NCBI GenBank assembly: GCA_015067145.1
Contig: SVNA01000001.1
Location: 1 to 64,000, forward strand
DNA: 64,000 bases
Direction: 5' to 3'
Origin: Oscillospiraceae bacterium
GTDB lineage: Bacteria; Bacillota; Clostridia; Oscillospirales; Ruminococcaceae
The notes beneath the pieces were generated by a model, which saw only the letters and a program-made list of their open reading frames with translations, did not search any database and was not told the origin of the DNA. This document shows positions 34,271 to 42,497 of the stretch, piece after piece. The position numbers were made by a program, and so were the translations under genes. How positions within the stretch are numbered: position 1 is the first letter of the stretch; every line of letters starts with the position of its first letter.

Positions 34271-34951
34271 TTACCAGATAAACGGTATCAGACGGTATTT
34301 AACTTTGTTTTTGTATTCTTTATATCCGTTAAGTTCCTTTTCAAGCAGCTGTTCCTCATCCTTGATACGGGCAACTATAACAATCGGATAAACAAGCATA
34401 ATTGCAAAGGATATCCACGAGCAAAGCACAAGAGGAATTGATAAAAATAAAAGTAATGTAGCCATATACATAGGATGCCGCACAATGCCATATAACCCCG
34501 TATCTATCACCTGTTGATTTTCCTGCACCTCTACAGTTCGTGAAAGATATGCATTTTCTCGCATAACCTCTGCATATAATCCATAAGAAATCAATAATAC
34601 TACAGATGCTGCTGCAACAATCCAATATGGAACAACTGTAAGCTTAAATCTGTAGTCAATGCCAGCCATTAAAAACGATATCATAAAGGCTATACCTGAA
34701 ACAGCAACTACTTTGCTCTGGGTTTTTCTTTTCTCCTTTGAGTTAAGCCTTTTTTCCAACAACTTCGGTGATTTAATCAATAAAATCAATCCGAGAAAAA
34801 ACATTGGTATAAATAATAATGCAATAAAAAGCCATCCGTTGACATAGCTGACTGTTCCTGCGGGGATAAACAACAGTAATGAAACAATAACAAGACCCAT
34901 AAAATATTTAATCAGTGCATTTAATGCTAGTTTATATTTGCTATGCTGCAT
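34271..34951 (-). CDS. Isoprenylcysteine carboxyl methyltransferase (ICMT)-like membrane protein
   Basis: This 226-aa protein has about five membrane segments and the C-terminal SAM-binding signature GLYGIVRHPMYMATLLLFL followed by RIKDEEQLLEKELNGYKEYKNKVKYRLIPFIW, typical of the ICMT/PEMT superfamily. Bacterial members methylate diverse lipids or small acceptors, and the substrate here is unknown. A GGGGG-type site precedes the ATG. It may be co-transcribed with the ferredoxin gene downstream. Confidence 0.88.
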   Translation of the reverse strand: MQHSKYKLALNALIKYFMGLVIVSLLLFIPAGTVSYVNGWLFIALLFIPMFFLGLILLIKSPKLLEKRLNSKEKRKTQSKVVAVSGIAFMISFLMAGIDYRFKLTVVPYWIVAAASVVLLISYGLYAEVMRENAYLSRTVEVQENQQVIDTGLYGIVRHPMYMATLLLFLSIPLVLCSWISFAIMLVYPIVIVARIKDEEQLLEKELNGYKEYKNKVKYRLIPFIW

Positions 34952-35017
34952 ATTTATTCCCCCTGCTATTTCAATCTATTTTAATTATATATTTTTCAGT
35001 TTATATTGTAAACAAAG

Positions 35018-35051
35018 AAAACCGCCGTATTATATATACAGCGGTTTTGAG
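35018..35051 (-). terminator. Terminator after the DUF362 gene
   Basis: On the - strand AAAACCGCTGTA, loop TATA, TACGGCGGTTTTCTTT, 11 nt after the stop: strong stem with a T-rich tail. Confidence 0.85.
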
Positions 35052-35061
35052 TTCAATTTAA

Positions 35062-35928
35062 TTATTCAACTTCAATAAGTTCGTATTCTCTGCTGCCGTA
35101 GCCAAGTTTACCAGCTGCTTCAACTGTGAGAACACCGTTGCGGCTTTCAATTCTCTCAAGGAGATGGTCTCTGCCCGGGTCATTGGAAGCATATACAAGG
35201 TCAAGACAAGCCTGGTCGATTGCGATTGGGTCTGTTGAAACAAGGATGCCAATATCAGCCATACATGGATCTTCAGCTTTTGCACAGCAGTCACAGTCAA
35301 CAGACATATTCATCATAACGTTGATGTATGCTGCGTTGCCTTCAAAATAATCTACAACACTTCCTGCTGCATCTGCCATGGATTCAAGGAACAAGTCGTG
35401 TTCTGCTGTCCAGATTTTTTCAGGTTCGCCTGCACCGTGAATATACGCTTTACCAAAGGAAGAAGCTACACCGATTGAGAGCTGTTTGAGTGCACCGCCA
35501 AAACCGCCCATTGGATGGCCTTTAAAGTGAGAAAGAACGAGCATAGAATCATATTTGAGAAGGTTTTTACCAACGTAGTTTTCTTTGATGATTTTGCCGT
35601 TTGGAATTGGAAGCACTACATCCGGACCTTCTGCATCCATAAGGTCAAAGTCAAAGTATTTGCTCCAGCCGTGTTCTTCGATGAGTTTAACGTGTTTTTC
35701 TGTTGTGTTGCGTTCACCGTCATAAGCTGTGTTACATTCAACAACTGTACCTTTAACTTCGTCAATGATAGGTTTCCAGAACTCCGGTTTAAGGAAATTC
35801 TGGTTGCCTTTTTCACCGGAATGAAGTTTGATTGCTACCTTGCCTGGAAGTTCTTTGCCGAGCATATTGTAAAGTTCAAGCACTTTTTCAGGTGTGATTG
35901 TTCTGGAAAAATAAACTTTTGCGGCCAT
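35062..35928 (-). CDS. DUF362 domain-containing protein
   Basis: This 288-aa cytoplasmic protein has the DUF362 core: VAIKLHSGEKGNQNFLKPEFWKPII near the N terminus, VLSHFKGHPMGGFGGALKQLSIG in the middle, and STDPIAIDQACLDLVY near the end. A Cys cluster CDCCAKAEDPCM (about 213-224) could hold a metal or Fe-S cluster, but the ferredoxin module that many DUF362 proteins carry is absent. Role unknown. AGGAG precedes the ATG. It is monocistronic, with its own terminator. Confidence 0.88.
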   Translation of the reverse strand: MAAKVYFSRTITPEKVLELYNMLGKELPGKVAIKLHSGEKGNQNFLKPEFWKPIIDEVKGTVVECNTAYDGERNTTEKHVKLIEEHGWSKYFDFDLMDAEGPDVVLPIPNGKIIKENYVGKNLLKYDSMLVLSHFKGHPMGGFGGALKQLSIGVASSFGKAYIHGAGEPEKIWTAEHDLFLESMADAAGSVVDYFEGNAAYINVMMNMSVDCDCCAKAEDPCMADIGILVSTDPIAIDQACLDLVYASNDPGRDHLLERIESRNGVLTVEAAGKLGYGSREYELIEVE

Positions 35929-36002
35929 TAATATCTCCTCCGTATTTTTGGGTTTTATTCATTAATTAGATTTTACTAAATATAATTTAAGATATCAAGA
36001 TA

Positions 36003-36515
36003 TTATTTGTTTTTAATCTTCTTTGTAATAAATTTTACAAATTCTTCATCGGTGCCCTCAACAAAAGCACCTTTTTCCACCCTTAAAACAGCATTTTCAT
36101 TTTTGAAAAGCAGATAATATCTGTCGGTCTCTTCAAACTTTTTATATTCATGATATTTAAAGGCGGTCACTGTGTTTCCGTCAGTAACTTTGATATCTTT
36201 GTCAAATGTAATTGTGCGGTACCATTTGCCATCAGGCTGGTTTTCAATTATCTGTTTATACTGTTTTGTGTTTGTTTTATTGCGTTGGAAAAGCAGTTTG
36301 TACAGAAATGCAAAGCAAAGCACAAGGCTGATTACAGCAATAGGCAGTGCATCAGAAACAAAACAAACAATGCCGTTTACTGCCATTACTGCCATTGCAA
36401 AAATCTGCAGCAGCTTCCAGTTTTTAATCTTCTTTTTTGCCTTTTTACCTATCGGATTGTTACACAGGTAAAGGTATTTTTCCAGTGTAATCTCAGATTT
36501 ATTTTCAAATCTCAT
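36003..36515 (-). CDS. YcxB-like small membrane protein
   Basis: The product (170 aa) has two adjacent membrane segments (about 35-75), a short cytoplasmic N terminus starting MRFENKSEITLEKYLYLCN, and a C-terminal beta-rich domain (TITFDKDIKVTDGNTVTAFKYHEYKKFEETDRYYLLFKNENAVLRVEKGAF), the arrangement of YcxB-family proteins. No enzyme motif is visible. AGAGG precedes the ATG. Lies downstream of the Nudix gene by 34 nt and may share its transcript. Confidence 0.7.
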   Translation of the reverse strand: MRFENKSEITLEKYLYLCNNPIGKKAKKKIKNWKLLQIFAMAVMAVNGIVCFVSDALPIAVISLVLCFAFLYKLLFQRNKTNTKQYKQIIENQPDGKWYRTITFDKDIKVTDGNTVTAFKYHEYKKFEETDRYYLLFKNENAVLRVEKGAFVEGTDEEFVKFITKKIKNK

Positions 36516-36548
36516 TTATTTACCTCTTATATATTATTAATGATATCA

Positions 36549-36965
36549 TTATAACTTTAACTGATGGTCTTTGTAAAGCCAAATAAGCTCCATTATATGA
36601 CCTATATTTCCATATCCTGCATACTGACTGCTGTCAAAGAAATTTTTATCAAGTTCTGACCAGTACAGCGGATGTTTTTCCTCTTTGAGAACAACGTCTT
36701 TGTTAAGCCTGCCTACATATACTTCCACATAACAATTATCCAATGGATAGGTAAAATCCACAAGATGTGTAAGTTTTATATCATCAGCAGCAACGCCGCT
36801 TTCTTCTGTCATTTCTCTGTATGCCGCAGCATATCCGTCCTCACCTATTTCTATTTTACCGCCCACGAAATTTGATAATCCTTTATACGGCTCTTTTACT
36901 CGGCGGCACATAAGCATTCTGTCCAGCTCTTTATTGAATACAACAATAACATTATATCCCTGCAT
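36549..36965 (-). CDS. Nudix hydrolase (8-oxo-dGTP diphosphatase-like)
   Basis: This 138-aa protein has a full Nudix box GGKIEIGEDGYAAAYREMTEESGV (G-x5-E-x7-REUXEEXGU), which binds the metal for hydrolysis of nucleoside diphosphate-linked substrates. The preceding LMCRRVKEPYKGLSNFVGG is MutT-like. I chose ATG 36965, 1 nt after the stop of the GNAT gene and preceded by CAGGAGAG. The track start at 36989 lies within that gene. Substrate not certain. Confidence 0.88.
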   Translation of the reverse strand: MQGYNVIVVFNKELDRMLMCRRVKEPYKGLSNFVGGKIEIGEDGYAAAYREMTEESGVAADDIKLTHLVDFTYPLDNCYVEVYVGRLNKDVVLKEEKHPLYWSELDKNFFDSSQYAGYGNIGHIMELIWLYKDHQLKL

Positions 36966-36966
36966 T

Positions 36967-37437
36967 TTACTCTCCTGATTTAAAAACAAATATTCCGTCA
37001 GAAAAATTATAATTTGATTTTGTATATTCGCTTATGATGTGTTCCCAAAACTGAAATGCCTTTTCACTTCCATAAGATGGCGAAACTTCCCATATACCCT
37101 TATACATATCAAATAACTTATATGCTATACATTTTCCAATTTTTTGTCTGCGATATTTTGGAATAATCATAAACTCGGCAACACTGTGACCTGTATCAGA
37201 CTTTTGCATATAAGTATTTACCATTGCAAAACCCAACAGCCTGTCATCGTCAGATTTAATCAAATATGCATCTCTGTCTTTATCTGTAAAATAACTGTCA
37301 AACCATTTATATTCAAACAATGCATCACTATTCATTTCATTTAAATCAGTTTCGCTTTCTTCAAACAATGAATATTGCAACAGTTGATGCAAAATCTGTC
37401 TATCGGCACAGGTTACTTTATACAATTTACAGTTCAT
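36967..37437 (-). CDS. GNAT family N-acetyltransferase
   Basis: The product (156 aa) has the GNAT core: LLGFAMVNTYM (strand 4), SVAEFMIIPKYRRQKIGKCIAYKLFDMYKGIWEVSP with the acetyl-CoA phosphate loop R-R-Q-K-I-G-K, and QFWEHIISEYT near the end. Acceptor unknown. It starts 2 nt after the stop of the gene upstream (37440-38015) and its stop almost touches the Nudix start, so these three genes form one operon. Confidence 0.88.
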   Translation of the reverse strand: MNCKLYKVTCADRQILHQLLQYSLFEESETDLNEMNSDALFEYKWFDSYFTDKDRDAYLIKSDDDRLLGFAMVNTYMQKSDTGHSVAEFMIIPKYRRQKIGKCIAYKLFDMYKGIWEVSPSYGSEKAFQFWEHIISEYTKSNYNFSDGIFVFKSGE

Positions 37438-37439
37438 AA

Positions 37440-38015
37440 TTAACCCTCTGCTTTAAAAAGTATTCTTTTTCCGTTAATATACAACACAACAGTTTTTTCG
37501 GTTCCATATTGATAACTGTATCCAGTACCAAAGTTTGACTGGTCGTTCTTTTCGGGCAGCTGCCAGCTTTCTACCGTTGAAGTTATCTCTCCGTCCATAA
37601 GTCCGCAAGATGGTATATTGGGTGTTTCTGTATTGGTATCATAGTACAGAACTCCATCCACCATAACAGCAGGCCTTTTATCCCACAGGCGTTCATTTTC
37701 TTCACTCAATCTTACCTCTACAACTTTTGCAACATTACCTTTAATGTCAACATAAGTTCCATGTATGATATCTCCTTCGAATAAGTTTGAGGCTGTTTCG
37801 GGAATCATATCCAGCTCAAAATAGAATTTCTTCGGCAGATGATGTGAAAGAAACCCTGCATCGTCTTCGATTGTTTCTGCAAATACAATATTATCATCAA
37901 TAACAAGAATTTTTGCTTTAAAGCCGATTTCATCACCTGCTCTGCCAAAACCGAAAATCAGATAAACAATAGCAATTGCCAGTATCGGCAGTATGATAAA
38001 GATTTTCTTTTTCAT
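37440..38015 (-). CDS. Membrane-anchored extracytoplasmic protein, unknown
   Basis: This 191-aa protein of unknown function has an N-terminal membrane anchor MKKKIFIILPILAIAIVYLIFGF and an extracytoplasmic beta-rich domain. No lipobox Cys is seen. FKAKILVIDDNIVFAETIEDD and DIIHGTYVDIKGNVAKVVEVRL suggest an OB-like or DUF3221-like barrel, but this is weak. ATG 38015 has AGAGG upstream. The track start 18 nt earlier is a TTG. Confidence 0.7.
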   Translation of the reverse strand: MKKKIFIILPILAIAIVYLIFGFGRAGDEIGFKAKILVIDDNIVFAETIEDDAGFLSHHLPKKFYFELDMIPETASNLFEGDIIHGTYVDIKGNVAKVVEVRLSEENERLWDKRPAVMVDGVLYYDTNTETPNIPSCGLMDGEITSTVESWQLPEKNDQSNFGTGYSYQYGTEKTVVLYINGKRILFKAEG

Positions 38016-38055
38016 TTTGGCACCTCTTTTCAAACAATTATACAGCTATATTATA

Positions 38056-38101
38056 ACAAAAAACCCGCTGTCCGTATATATTTTAAGGACAAACGGGTTT
38101 G
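38056..38101 (-). terminator. Terminator after the gene at 38108
   Basis: On the - strand AAACCCG-TTTGTCC, 12-nt loop, GGACAG-CGGGTTTTTT: a long stem with one bulge and a T tract, 7 nt after the stop. Confidence 0.85.
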
Positions 38102-38107
38102 TTTTAT

Positions 38108-38644
38108 TTATTGCTGTGCACCTGTGAGGAACGAAGTATCTGCAAGTTCCGGGAAGAACATGCCTTCTGCTATAGTAACAAACATATTCAGCTGCTGCAA
38201 AGGATATGTTTCGCCCTCGTAGAACAATACTGTTTCGTTTGCTGCTATTTCATACACTTCACCTTTTTTGGTTGTGTATTTTATTGTAACGATAGGTTCA
38301 CTAGGTTCGCCTTCAATCTCTTTGAAAAGGCTCTTGTTAAGATAGGAAACTATATTTCTGGAATATTCTATGTATTCTTTATCTGTTACAACAACAGTTT
38401 CTTCTGTAAGACGAGGAGAGGAAATCTCTGCCTGTACAATAGCTCTTTTCCCTGGAAGCCCCATGATAGGTGTGCCATAAATAACAATATATAAACCATA
38501 AGATATAATAATCATAATTGCAAACATAGCCAATGTTCTTACAACAATCTGTGAATTGGACATATGTTTGATTCTGTCTATTGGTTTTTCGTATTTTTCT
38601 TTCAGCTCTTTTGCTGACATTTTTACAAATTTATTATCTGCCAT
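38108..38644 (-). CDS. Membrane-anchored protein, paralogue of the gene at 39221
   Basis: The 178-aa product has one membrane segment (about residues 34-55) after a charged cytoplasmic N terminus, then an extracytoplasmic domain: GTPIMGLPGKRAIVQAEIS, EETVVVTDKEYIEYSRNI, VTIKYTTKKGEVYEIAANETVLFYEGETYPL, ending in AEGMFF. The same blocks in the same order occur in the protein encoded at 39221-39646, so the two are paralogues separated by one gene. Function unknown. Confidence 0.75.
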   Translation of the reverse strand: MADNKFVKMSAKELKEKYEKPIDRIKHMSNSQIVVRTLAMFAIMIIISYGLYIVIYGTPIMGLPGKRAIVQAEISSPRLTEETVVVTDKEYIEYSRNIVSYLNKSLFKEIEGEPSEPIVTIKYTTKKGEVYEIAANETVLFYEGETYPLQQLNMFVTIAEGMFFPELADTSFLTGAQQ

Positions 38645-38756
38645 TTTAAAATATTTTCCTTTCTTCTGAATATGAAAATTCAGAAAGATTTACAATAAAA
38701 TTATTATACTACAATATTTTTATTGTGGCAAATGAAAAATGTATAAAATTTAATCT

Positions 38757-39206
38757 TTAACCCAATGTTGCTGTTGTAACAATTACAAAAGCCAAAAACG
38801 CAAGAATAACGGCAATAAATGTAATAATCTTTATGGCTTTGGCTTTAACAGACATTTTTTCTTTTGGATTTTTGTGAAACATATAGAACGAAGTAACCAT
38901 AGATATTAAAGCCGCAATTATATATACAACACAATAAAGTATGCAGCCGTCAATGCTCATCTCCAGAAACAGTGCAGCACCAATCCAGAACAAAACTGCA
39001 GTTACCAAAGGCAAGCTCCAGTATTTTTTTATATTTTTACCGCAGTGATATCCTATAAATATCATATACAGCGGATTTATAATAAGTAACAAAAATATAA
39101 ATGCTATTAATCCCACATTGTCTGGTGCAGTTTTAACTGTGGATAACGGCAGAACAATCATTACCGCAACACTCAAAATTACCGATAACCAGTATCTTTT
39201 ATTCAT
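38757..39206 (-). CDS. Four- or five-span membrane protein, unknown
   Basis: This 149-aa hydrophobic protein has about four to five membrane segments with Pro/Cys residues (GYHCGKNIKKYWSLP) and no recognised family. ATG 39206 is 7 nt after AGGAGG. The track start TTG 39212 is too close to it. The start lies 14 nt after the stop of the upstream anchored protein, so they are probably co-transcribed. It sits between the two paralogous anchored proteins. Confidence 0.7.
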   Translation of the reverse strand: MNKRYWLSVILSVAVMIVLPLSTVKTAPDNVGLIAFIFLLLIINPLYMIFIGYHCGKNIKKYWSLPLVTAVLFWIGAALFLEMSIDGCILYCVVYIIAALISMVTSFYMFHKNPKEKMSVKAKAIKIITFIAVILAFLAFVIVTTATLG

Positions 39207-39220
39207 CCCCAATCCTCCTA

Positions 39221-39646
39221 TTAAAAGAAAACTGCTTCTGCAAGTTTTACAAACCAGCCCTCATTTTTCAGATTTCTGGTTTTGCCTTTCCAATATACTG
39301 TGGTTTCACCCGCTGAAAGCTCGGTATATAAATCATCATTGACAAAATACTTTATGGAAATATCCGCTGATTCATCACCTGTGACAGAATTGTTTACTTT
39401 ATATATAGCAAAATTTTTCATATTCACCGCAAGCTGAATATTTTCAGCATCAGTATATACAACTGTCTCTCCGCTTCGGTGGTCTGTAATTTCCACCTTT
39501 ATTATATCTTCAGGTTCTGGCATACCAAAAATCGGCACACCTTTTGCAAAGGGAAATATAATACAGGTGCCTATCAATAAAAATATTAAAGGAGAAATAA
39601 TTCTCAGCAGAAGTTCTCTGATTTTCATCTGATTTTCATTTTTCAT
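39221..39646 (-). CDS. Membrane-anchored protein, paralogue of the gene at 38108
   Basis: The product (141 aa) has one N-terminal membrane segment (about 13-32) and an extracytoplasmic domain with GVPIFGMPEPEDIIKVEIT, GETVVYTDAENIQLAVNM, ISIKYFVNDDLYTELSAGETTVYWKGKT and a C-terminal AEAVFF. All blocks align with the protein at 38108-38644. ATG 39646 fits the GGGGA site with 6-nt spacing, better than ATG 39652. No catalytic motif is visible. Confidence 0.72.
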   Translation of the reverse strand: MKNENQMKIRELLLRIISPLIFLLIGTCIIFPFAKGVPIFGMPEPEDIIKVEITDHRSGETVVYTDAENIQLAVNMKNFAIYKVNNSVTGDESADISIKYFVNDDLYTELSAGETTVYWKGKTRNLKNEGWFVKLAEAVFF

Positions 39647-39723
39647 AGACATTCCCCTTTCTTGCCAATTAGTTGTGCTCTATTAAAATAATATCATATT
39701 TCTGTTGAAATTACTATATATAC

Positions 39724-39751
39724 AAAAAAACAGCTGTATTTCTACAACTGC
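39724..39751 (-). terminator. Terminator after the Cys-rich membrane protein gene
   Basis: On the - strand CAGTTGTA GAAA TACAGCTG followed by TTTTTTT: an 8-bp stem with a GAAA tetraloop and a T run, 12 nt after the stop. Confidence 0.85.
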
Positions 39752-39762
39752 TTTCCTTGTTT

Positions 39763-40551
39763 TTATTTGGATTTGTTGTCTGCATTGTCCACAAACTGCA
39801 GACGATATTTATTCGATGCCCAAAGGCTTCTCAGCTGTTTTTTGTGGTGGCACAGTTTTTCAGTGCAGTTTGCACATGAGAGGTTAGCATTTGTAGCTTC
39901 CGAAAAACGTTCCGGGTGAAGTTTATATGTAATCTCCCATCTTAAAAGCAGAGCAACTGCACAAAGCAGAATACTCCAGTAAAAAGGACTTTTTGTAAAG
40001 ACAAGCGGTGTGAACATCATTGCATAGTCCCAGTTATAAATTCTGCAGGTTACACAGCATTTATTCTTCATAAACCAGGTCTGGAACGGACAGAAGAACA
40101 GAATGCAAATCATATCACAGGCTGAATATGCGAGACTGATAAGCAGCAATATGCCCTCGTCGATTATATTTTTATAGTATAGAACACCGATAAATCCATT
40201 AAGTGCTACCCATGCTGCTGTAACCGCAAATGTAGATTTCCATGAAATATTTTTAGGCTGTGTACAGTCTGTGGCTTTGAATGCCTTTTTAAACTGTTTC
40301 TGACAGCCCATACTTTCCAGTTTAGAAGGAAAAAATCGCAAAATCATCTCAACCACAAAAACAAGCCATATAAAACTGAGAATAAACGGTCTTTTATCAA
40401 GTCCGCCAAAATATTCTCCTGTACCTGTTATTCTGTTATAGATATACACTACCAGTGCGGCAAAAAATAACGCCGAGCGGAAAACCAGTTTGGAGTAGTG
40501 CATTGTTGATGTTCTGGACAACACCTTTTTAACCTTTTGTTTAGTGTTCAT
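39763..40551 (-). CDS. Cys-rich multi-span membrane protein, unknown
   Basis: This 262-aa protein has about six hydrophobic segments and three cysteine groups: GCQKQF...DCTQP (about 82-94), KCCVTCRIYNWDY (about 165-177) and CANCTEKLCHHKKQL at the C terminus. Cys spacing C-C-x2-C and C-x2-C-x4-C-H-H could hold iron-sulfur or other metal, as in polyferredoxin-like membrane proteins, but no standard 4Fe-4S signature is complete. Function unknown. It is monocistronic, between the anchored-protein cluster and galM. Confidence 0.7.
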   Translation of the reverse strand: MNTKQKVKKVLSRTSTMHYSKLVFRSALFFAALVVYIYNRITGTGEYFGGLDKRPFILSFIWLVFVVEMILRFFPSKLESMGCQKQFKKAFKATDCTQPKNISWKSTFAVTAAWVALNGFIGVLYYKNIIDEGILLLISLAYSACDMICILFFCPFQTWFMKNKCCVTCRIYNWDYAMMFTPLVFTKSPFYWSILLCAVALLLRWEITYKLHPERFSEATNANLSCANCTEKLCHHKKQLRSLWASNKYRLQFVDNADNKSK

Positions 40552-40643
40552 TAAATAACCCCGATAAACTTTTAATTATTTTAATGATATTTCAACTCGA
40601 AAACAATGTCAAATAAGCTAAATAAATTTCATAAAAAATTCAA

Positions 40644-41660
40644 TTAATAATAGAACTTATAACCAGTTTTATGGTAGTATGTTTCATTTCTTTTAAGAAT
40701 CATATTCGGCAGATGTGAATGATTGAGATTGTTTGGTGGGAACTGTGTTTCGATTGCAATGCCGCCAAATTTGGCCACATTCTGCCCTTTTGCTGACATC
40801 TCTTTGATAAAGTTGCCTGTATAAATCTGTGCACCGCACTGGTTTGTAAAGATATCCATTTTTATCTTTTCATCACCTGATGTGAGGGTGCCGAATCTAC
40901 GGTATTCAGTGAGCGATGTATCACAGAAAAAATGATGATCAATCCCGCCAACTGCAGGCTGCTGCTTTTCAGCTGCTAAAATATTTTCACCAAGGATCTT
41001 TTCTTCTGTGAAATCAAACGGTGTATCCTTAACAGGCAAAACATTTCCGTTTGCACAGACATCGTCGTTCACTTCAAGATAATAACGGCTGTTAAGCTGC
41101 AGCTTGTGTGATAAAATATCACCTTTGCCGTCAAGATTGAAATATGAATGGTTTGTTATATTTACAGGACAGGCAGCGGTTGTTTTTGCGATATATTCCA
41201 TAAGCAGCAATCTGTTTCTGAATGTGTATTTTACACTCAAAGACAGATTACCCGGATACCCTTCTTCGCCATCAGTGCTGAAGATGGAAAAGGTAAGGCT
41301 GTTTTCGTCAGAATTGGTAAGCTCGAAAAATCTTTTGTCAAAGCCGCATTTTCCGCCGTGGAGTGAGTGTTCACCATTGTTTTTATACAGATTATATTCC
41401 ACACCTTCAACGTAAAAACAGCCATTTTCCATGCGGTTGGCAACACGACCGCAAACAGCGCCGAAATATGGGCGGTTCTCATCCTCTTCATACTGATGAA
41501 TGTTGTCAAAACCCAGCACAACATCTCTGCCATTGATTATAAGGCTCTGAACTGTTGCACCATAGTTCAAAATACTTACAGAGTTGTTTTCACTGTCATA
41601 AATAGTATATTTATATATTTCATTTCCGTTTTTATCTGTTCCGAAATATGTTCTTTCCAT
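40644..41660 (-). CDS. galM: Aldose 1-epimerase (galactose mutarotase)
   Basis: The product (338 aa) interconverts alpha and beta anomers of hexoses. The conserved sites are NGEHSLHGGKCGFDKR, the catalytic His in NITNHSYFNL (about 174), GGIDHHFF, and the catalytic Glu in GIAIETQFPPNNLNH (about 303). It lacks a signal peptide and so is cytoplasmic. No Leloir-pathway gene lies next to it. The GH2 enzyme at 6.3 kb could produce beta-galactose for it. An AGG-type site precedes the ATG. Confidence 0.93.
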   Translation of the reverse strand: MERTYFGTDKNGNEIYKYTIYDSENNSVSILNYGATVQSLIINGRDVVLGFDNIHQYEEDENRPYFGAVCGRVANRMENGCFYVEGVEYNLYKNNGEHSLHGGKCGFDKRFFELTNSDENSLTFSIFSTDGEEGYPGNLSLSVKYTFRNRLLLMEYIAKTTAACPVNITNHSYFNLDGKGDILSHKLQLNSRYYLEVNDDVCANGNVLPVKDTPFDFTEEKILGENILAAEKQQPAVGGIDHHFFCDTSLTEYRRFGTLTSGDEKIKMDIFTNQCGAQIYTGNFIKEMSAKGQNVAKFGGIAIETQFPPNNLNHSHLPNMILKRNETYYHKTGYKFYY

Positions 41661-41730
41661 AATAATACCTGCCTGTTATAGTCGATAGATAAATTATATT
41701 GCAAATTCACACTAAATTCAATCTGTATAT

Positions 41731-41770
41731 AAAAACTTAAAAGGTCTCAGGAAACTCCTGAGACCTTTTA
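41731..41770 (-). terminator. Terminator of the tRNA operon
   Basis: AAAAGGTCTCAGG AAA CTCCTGAGACCTTTT, an almost perfect 13-bp stem, starts at the base next to the tRNA-Cys CCA end and is followed on the - strand by TTAAGTTTTT. Confidence 0.9.
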
Positions 41771-41845
<75 letters not shown>

Positions 41846-41854
41846 ATATAAAAA

Positions 41855-41930
41855 TGGAGCGGGTTACGAGGCTCGAACTCGCTACCTCCACCTTGGCAAG
41901 GTGGCGCTCTACCAGATGAGCTAAACCCGC
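41855..41930 (-). tRNA. tRNA-Gly (GCC), copy 2
   Basis: GCGGGTTTAGCTC acceptor/D arm start, anticodon GCC in CACCTTGCCAAGGTG, TTCGAGCC T loop and encoded CCA, 76 nt. The sequence is identical to the copy at 42218-42293. Confidence 0.95.
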
Positions 41931-41947
41931 TTATTTTATTTTAAATG

Positions 41948-42023
41948 TGGTGCCTCCGGTCGGAATCGAACCAACGACACGGGGATTTTCAGTCCCCTGC
42001 TCTACCGACTGAGCTACAGAGGC
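41948..42023 (-). tRNA. tRNA-Phe (GAA)
   Basis: GCCTCTGTAGCTC start, anticodon GAA in GGGGACTGAAAATCCCC, TTCGATTCC T loop and encoded CCA, 76 nt. Cloverleaf pairs are complete. Confidence 0.95.
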
Positions 42024-42030
42024 ACACATC

Positions 42031-42107
42031 TGGCGACCCGAATGGGGCTCGAACCCACGACCTCTAGCGTGACAGGCTAGCGTTCTAACCAACTGAACTA
42101 CCGGGCC
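42031..42107 (-). tRNA. tRNA-Asp (GTC)
   Basis: GGCCCGGTAGTTCAG start, anticodon GTC in CTAGCCTGTCACGCTAG, TTCGAGCCC T loop and encoded CCA, 77 nt. A GUN anticodon makes it a queuosine target of the queA/tgt products. Confidence 0.95.
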
Positions 42108-42114
42108 ATTTGTG

Positions 42115-42190
42115 TGGTGGGAACAACAGGGCTCGAACCTGTGACCCTCTGCTTGTAAGGCAGATGCTCTCCCAGCTGAGCTATGCTCCC
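42115..42190 (-). tRNA. tRNA-Val (TAC), copy 2
   Basis: GGGAGCATAGCTCAGC start, anticodon TAC in CTGCCTTACAAGCAG, TTCGAGCCC T loop and encoded CCA, 76 nt. It is identical to the copy at 42312-42387. Confidence 0.95.
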
Positions 42191-42217
42191 ACAACTCTGT
42201 TTCCCTTTAAGAAACAA

Positions 42218-42293
42218 TGGAGCGGGTTACGAGGCTCGAACTCGCTACCTCCACCTTGGCAAGGTGGCGCTCTACCAGATGAGCTAAACCCGC
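42218..42293 (-). tRNA. tRNA-Gly (GCC), copy 1
   Basis: Identical in sequence to the tRNA-Gly at 41855-41930, including CCA. It lies second in the operon, between the two tRNA-Val genes. Confidence 0.95.
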
Positions 42294-42311
42294 TTATTTG
42301 CTGTCAAGACC

Positions 42312-42387
42312 TGGTGGGAACAACAGGGCTCGAACCTGTGACCCTCTGCTTGTAAGGCAGATGCTCTCCCAGCTGAGCTATGCTCCC
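42312..42387 (-). tRNA. tRNA-Val (TAC), copy 1
   Basis: Identical to the tRNA-Val at 42115-42190. It is first in the operon, about 20 nt downstream of the promoter. Confidence 0.95.
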
Positions 42388-42408
42388 ATAACTCTTGACA
42401 GCTTTAAT

Positions 42409-42437
42409 ATAATATCACGAGAAAATGATTATGTCAA
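42409..42437 (-). promoter_or_regulatory. Promoter of the tRNA operon
   Basis: On the - strand: consensus TTGACA, 17-nt spacer, TATTAT, 22 nt upstream of the first tRNA-Val. It lies in the 110-nt gap after hslO. Confidence 0.85.
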
Positions 42438-42497
42438 CACTTTTTTTGATTTTTTCAAAAAAATATTTAAGGATAATTTTTTGTGTAAATTATACTA

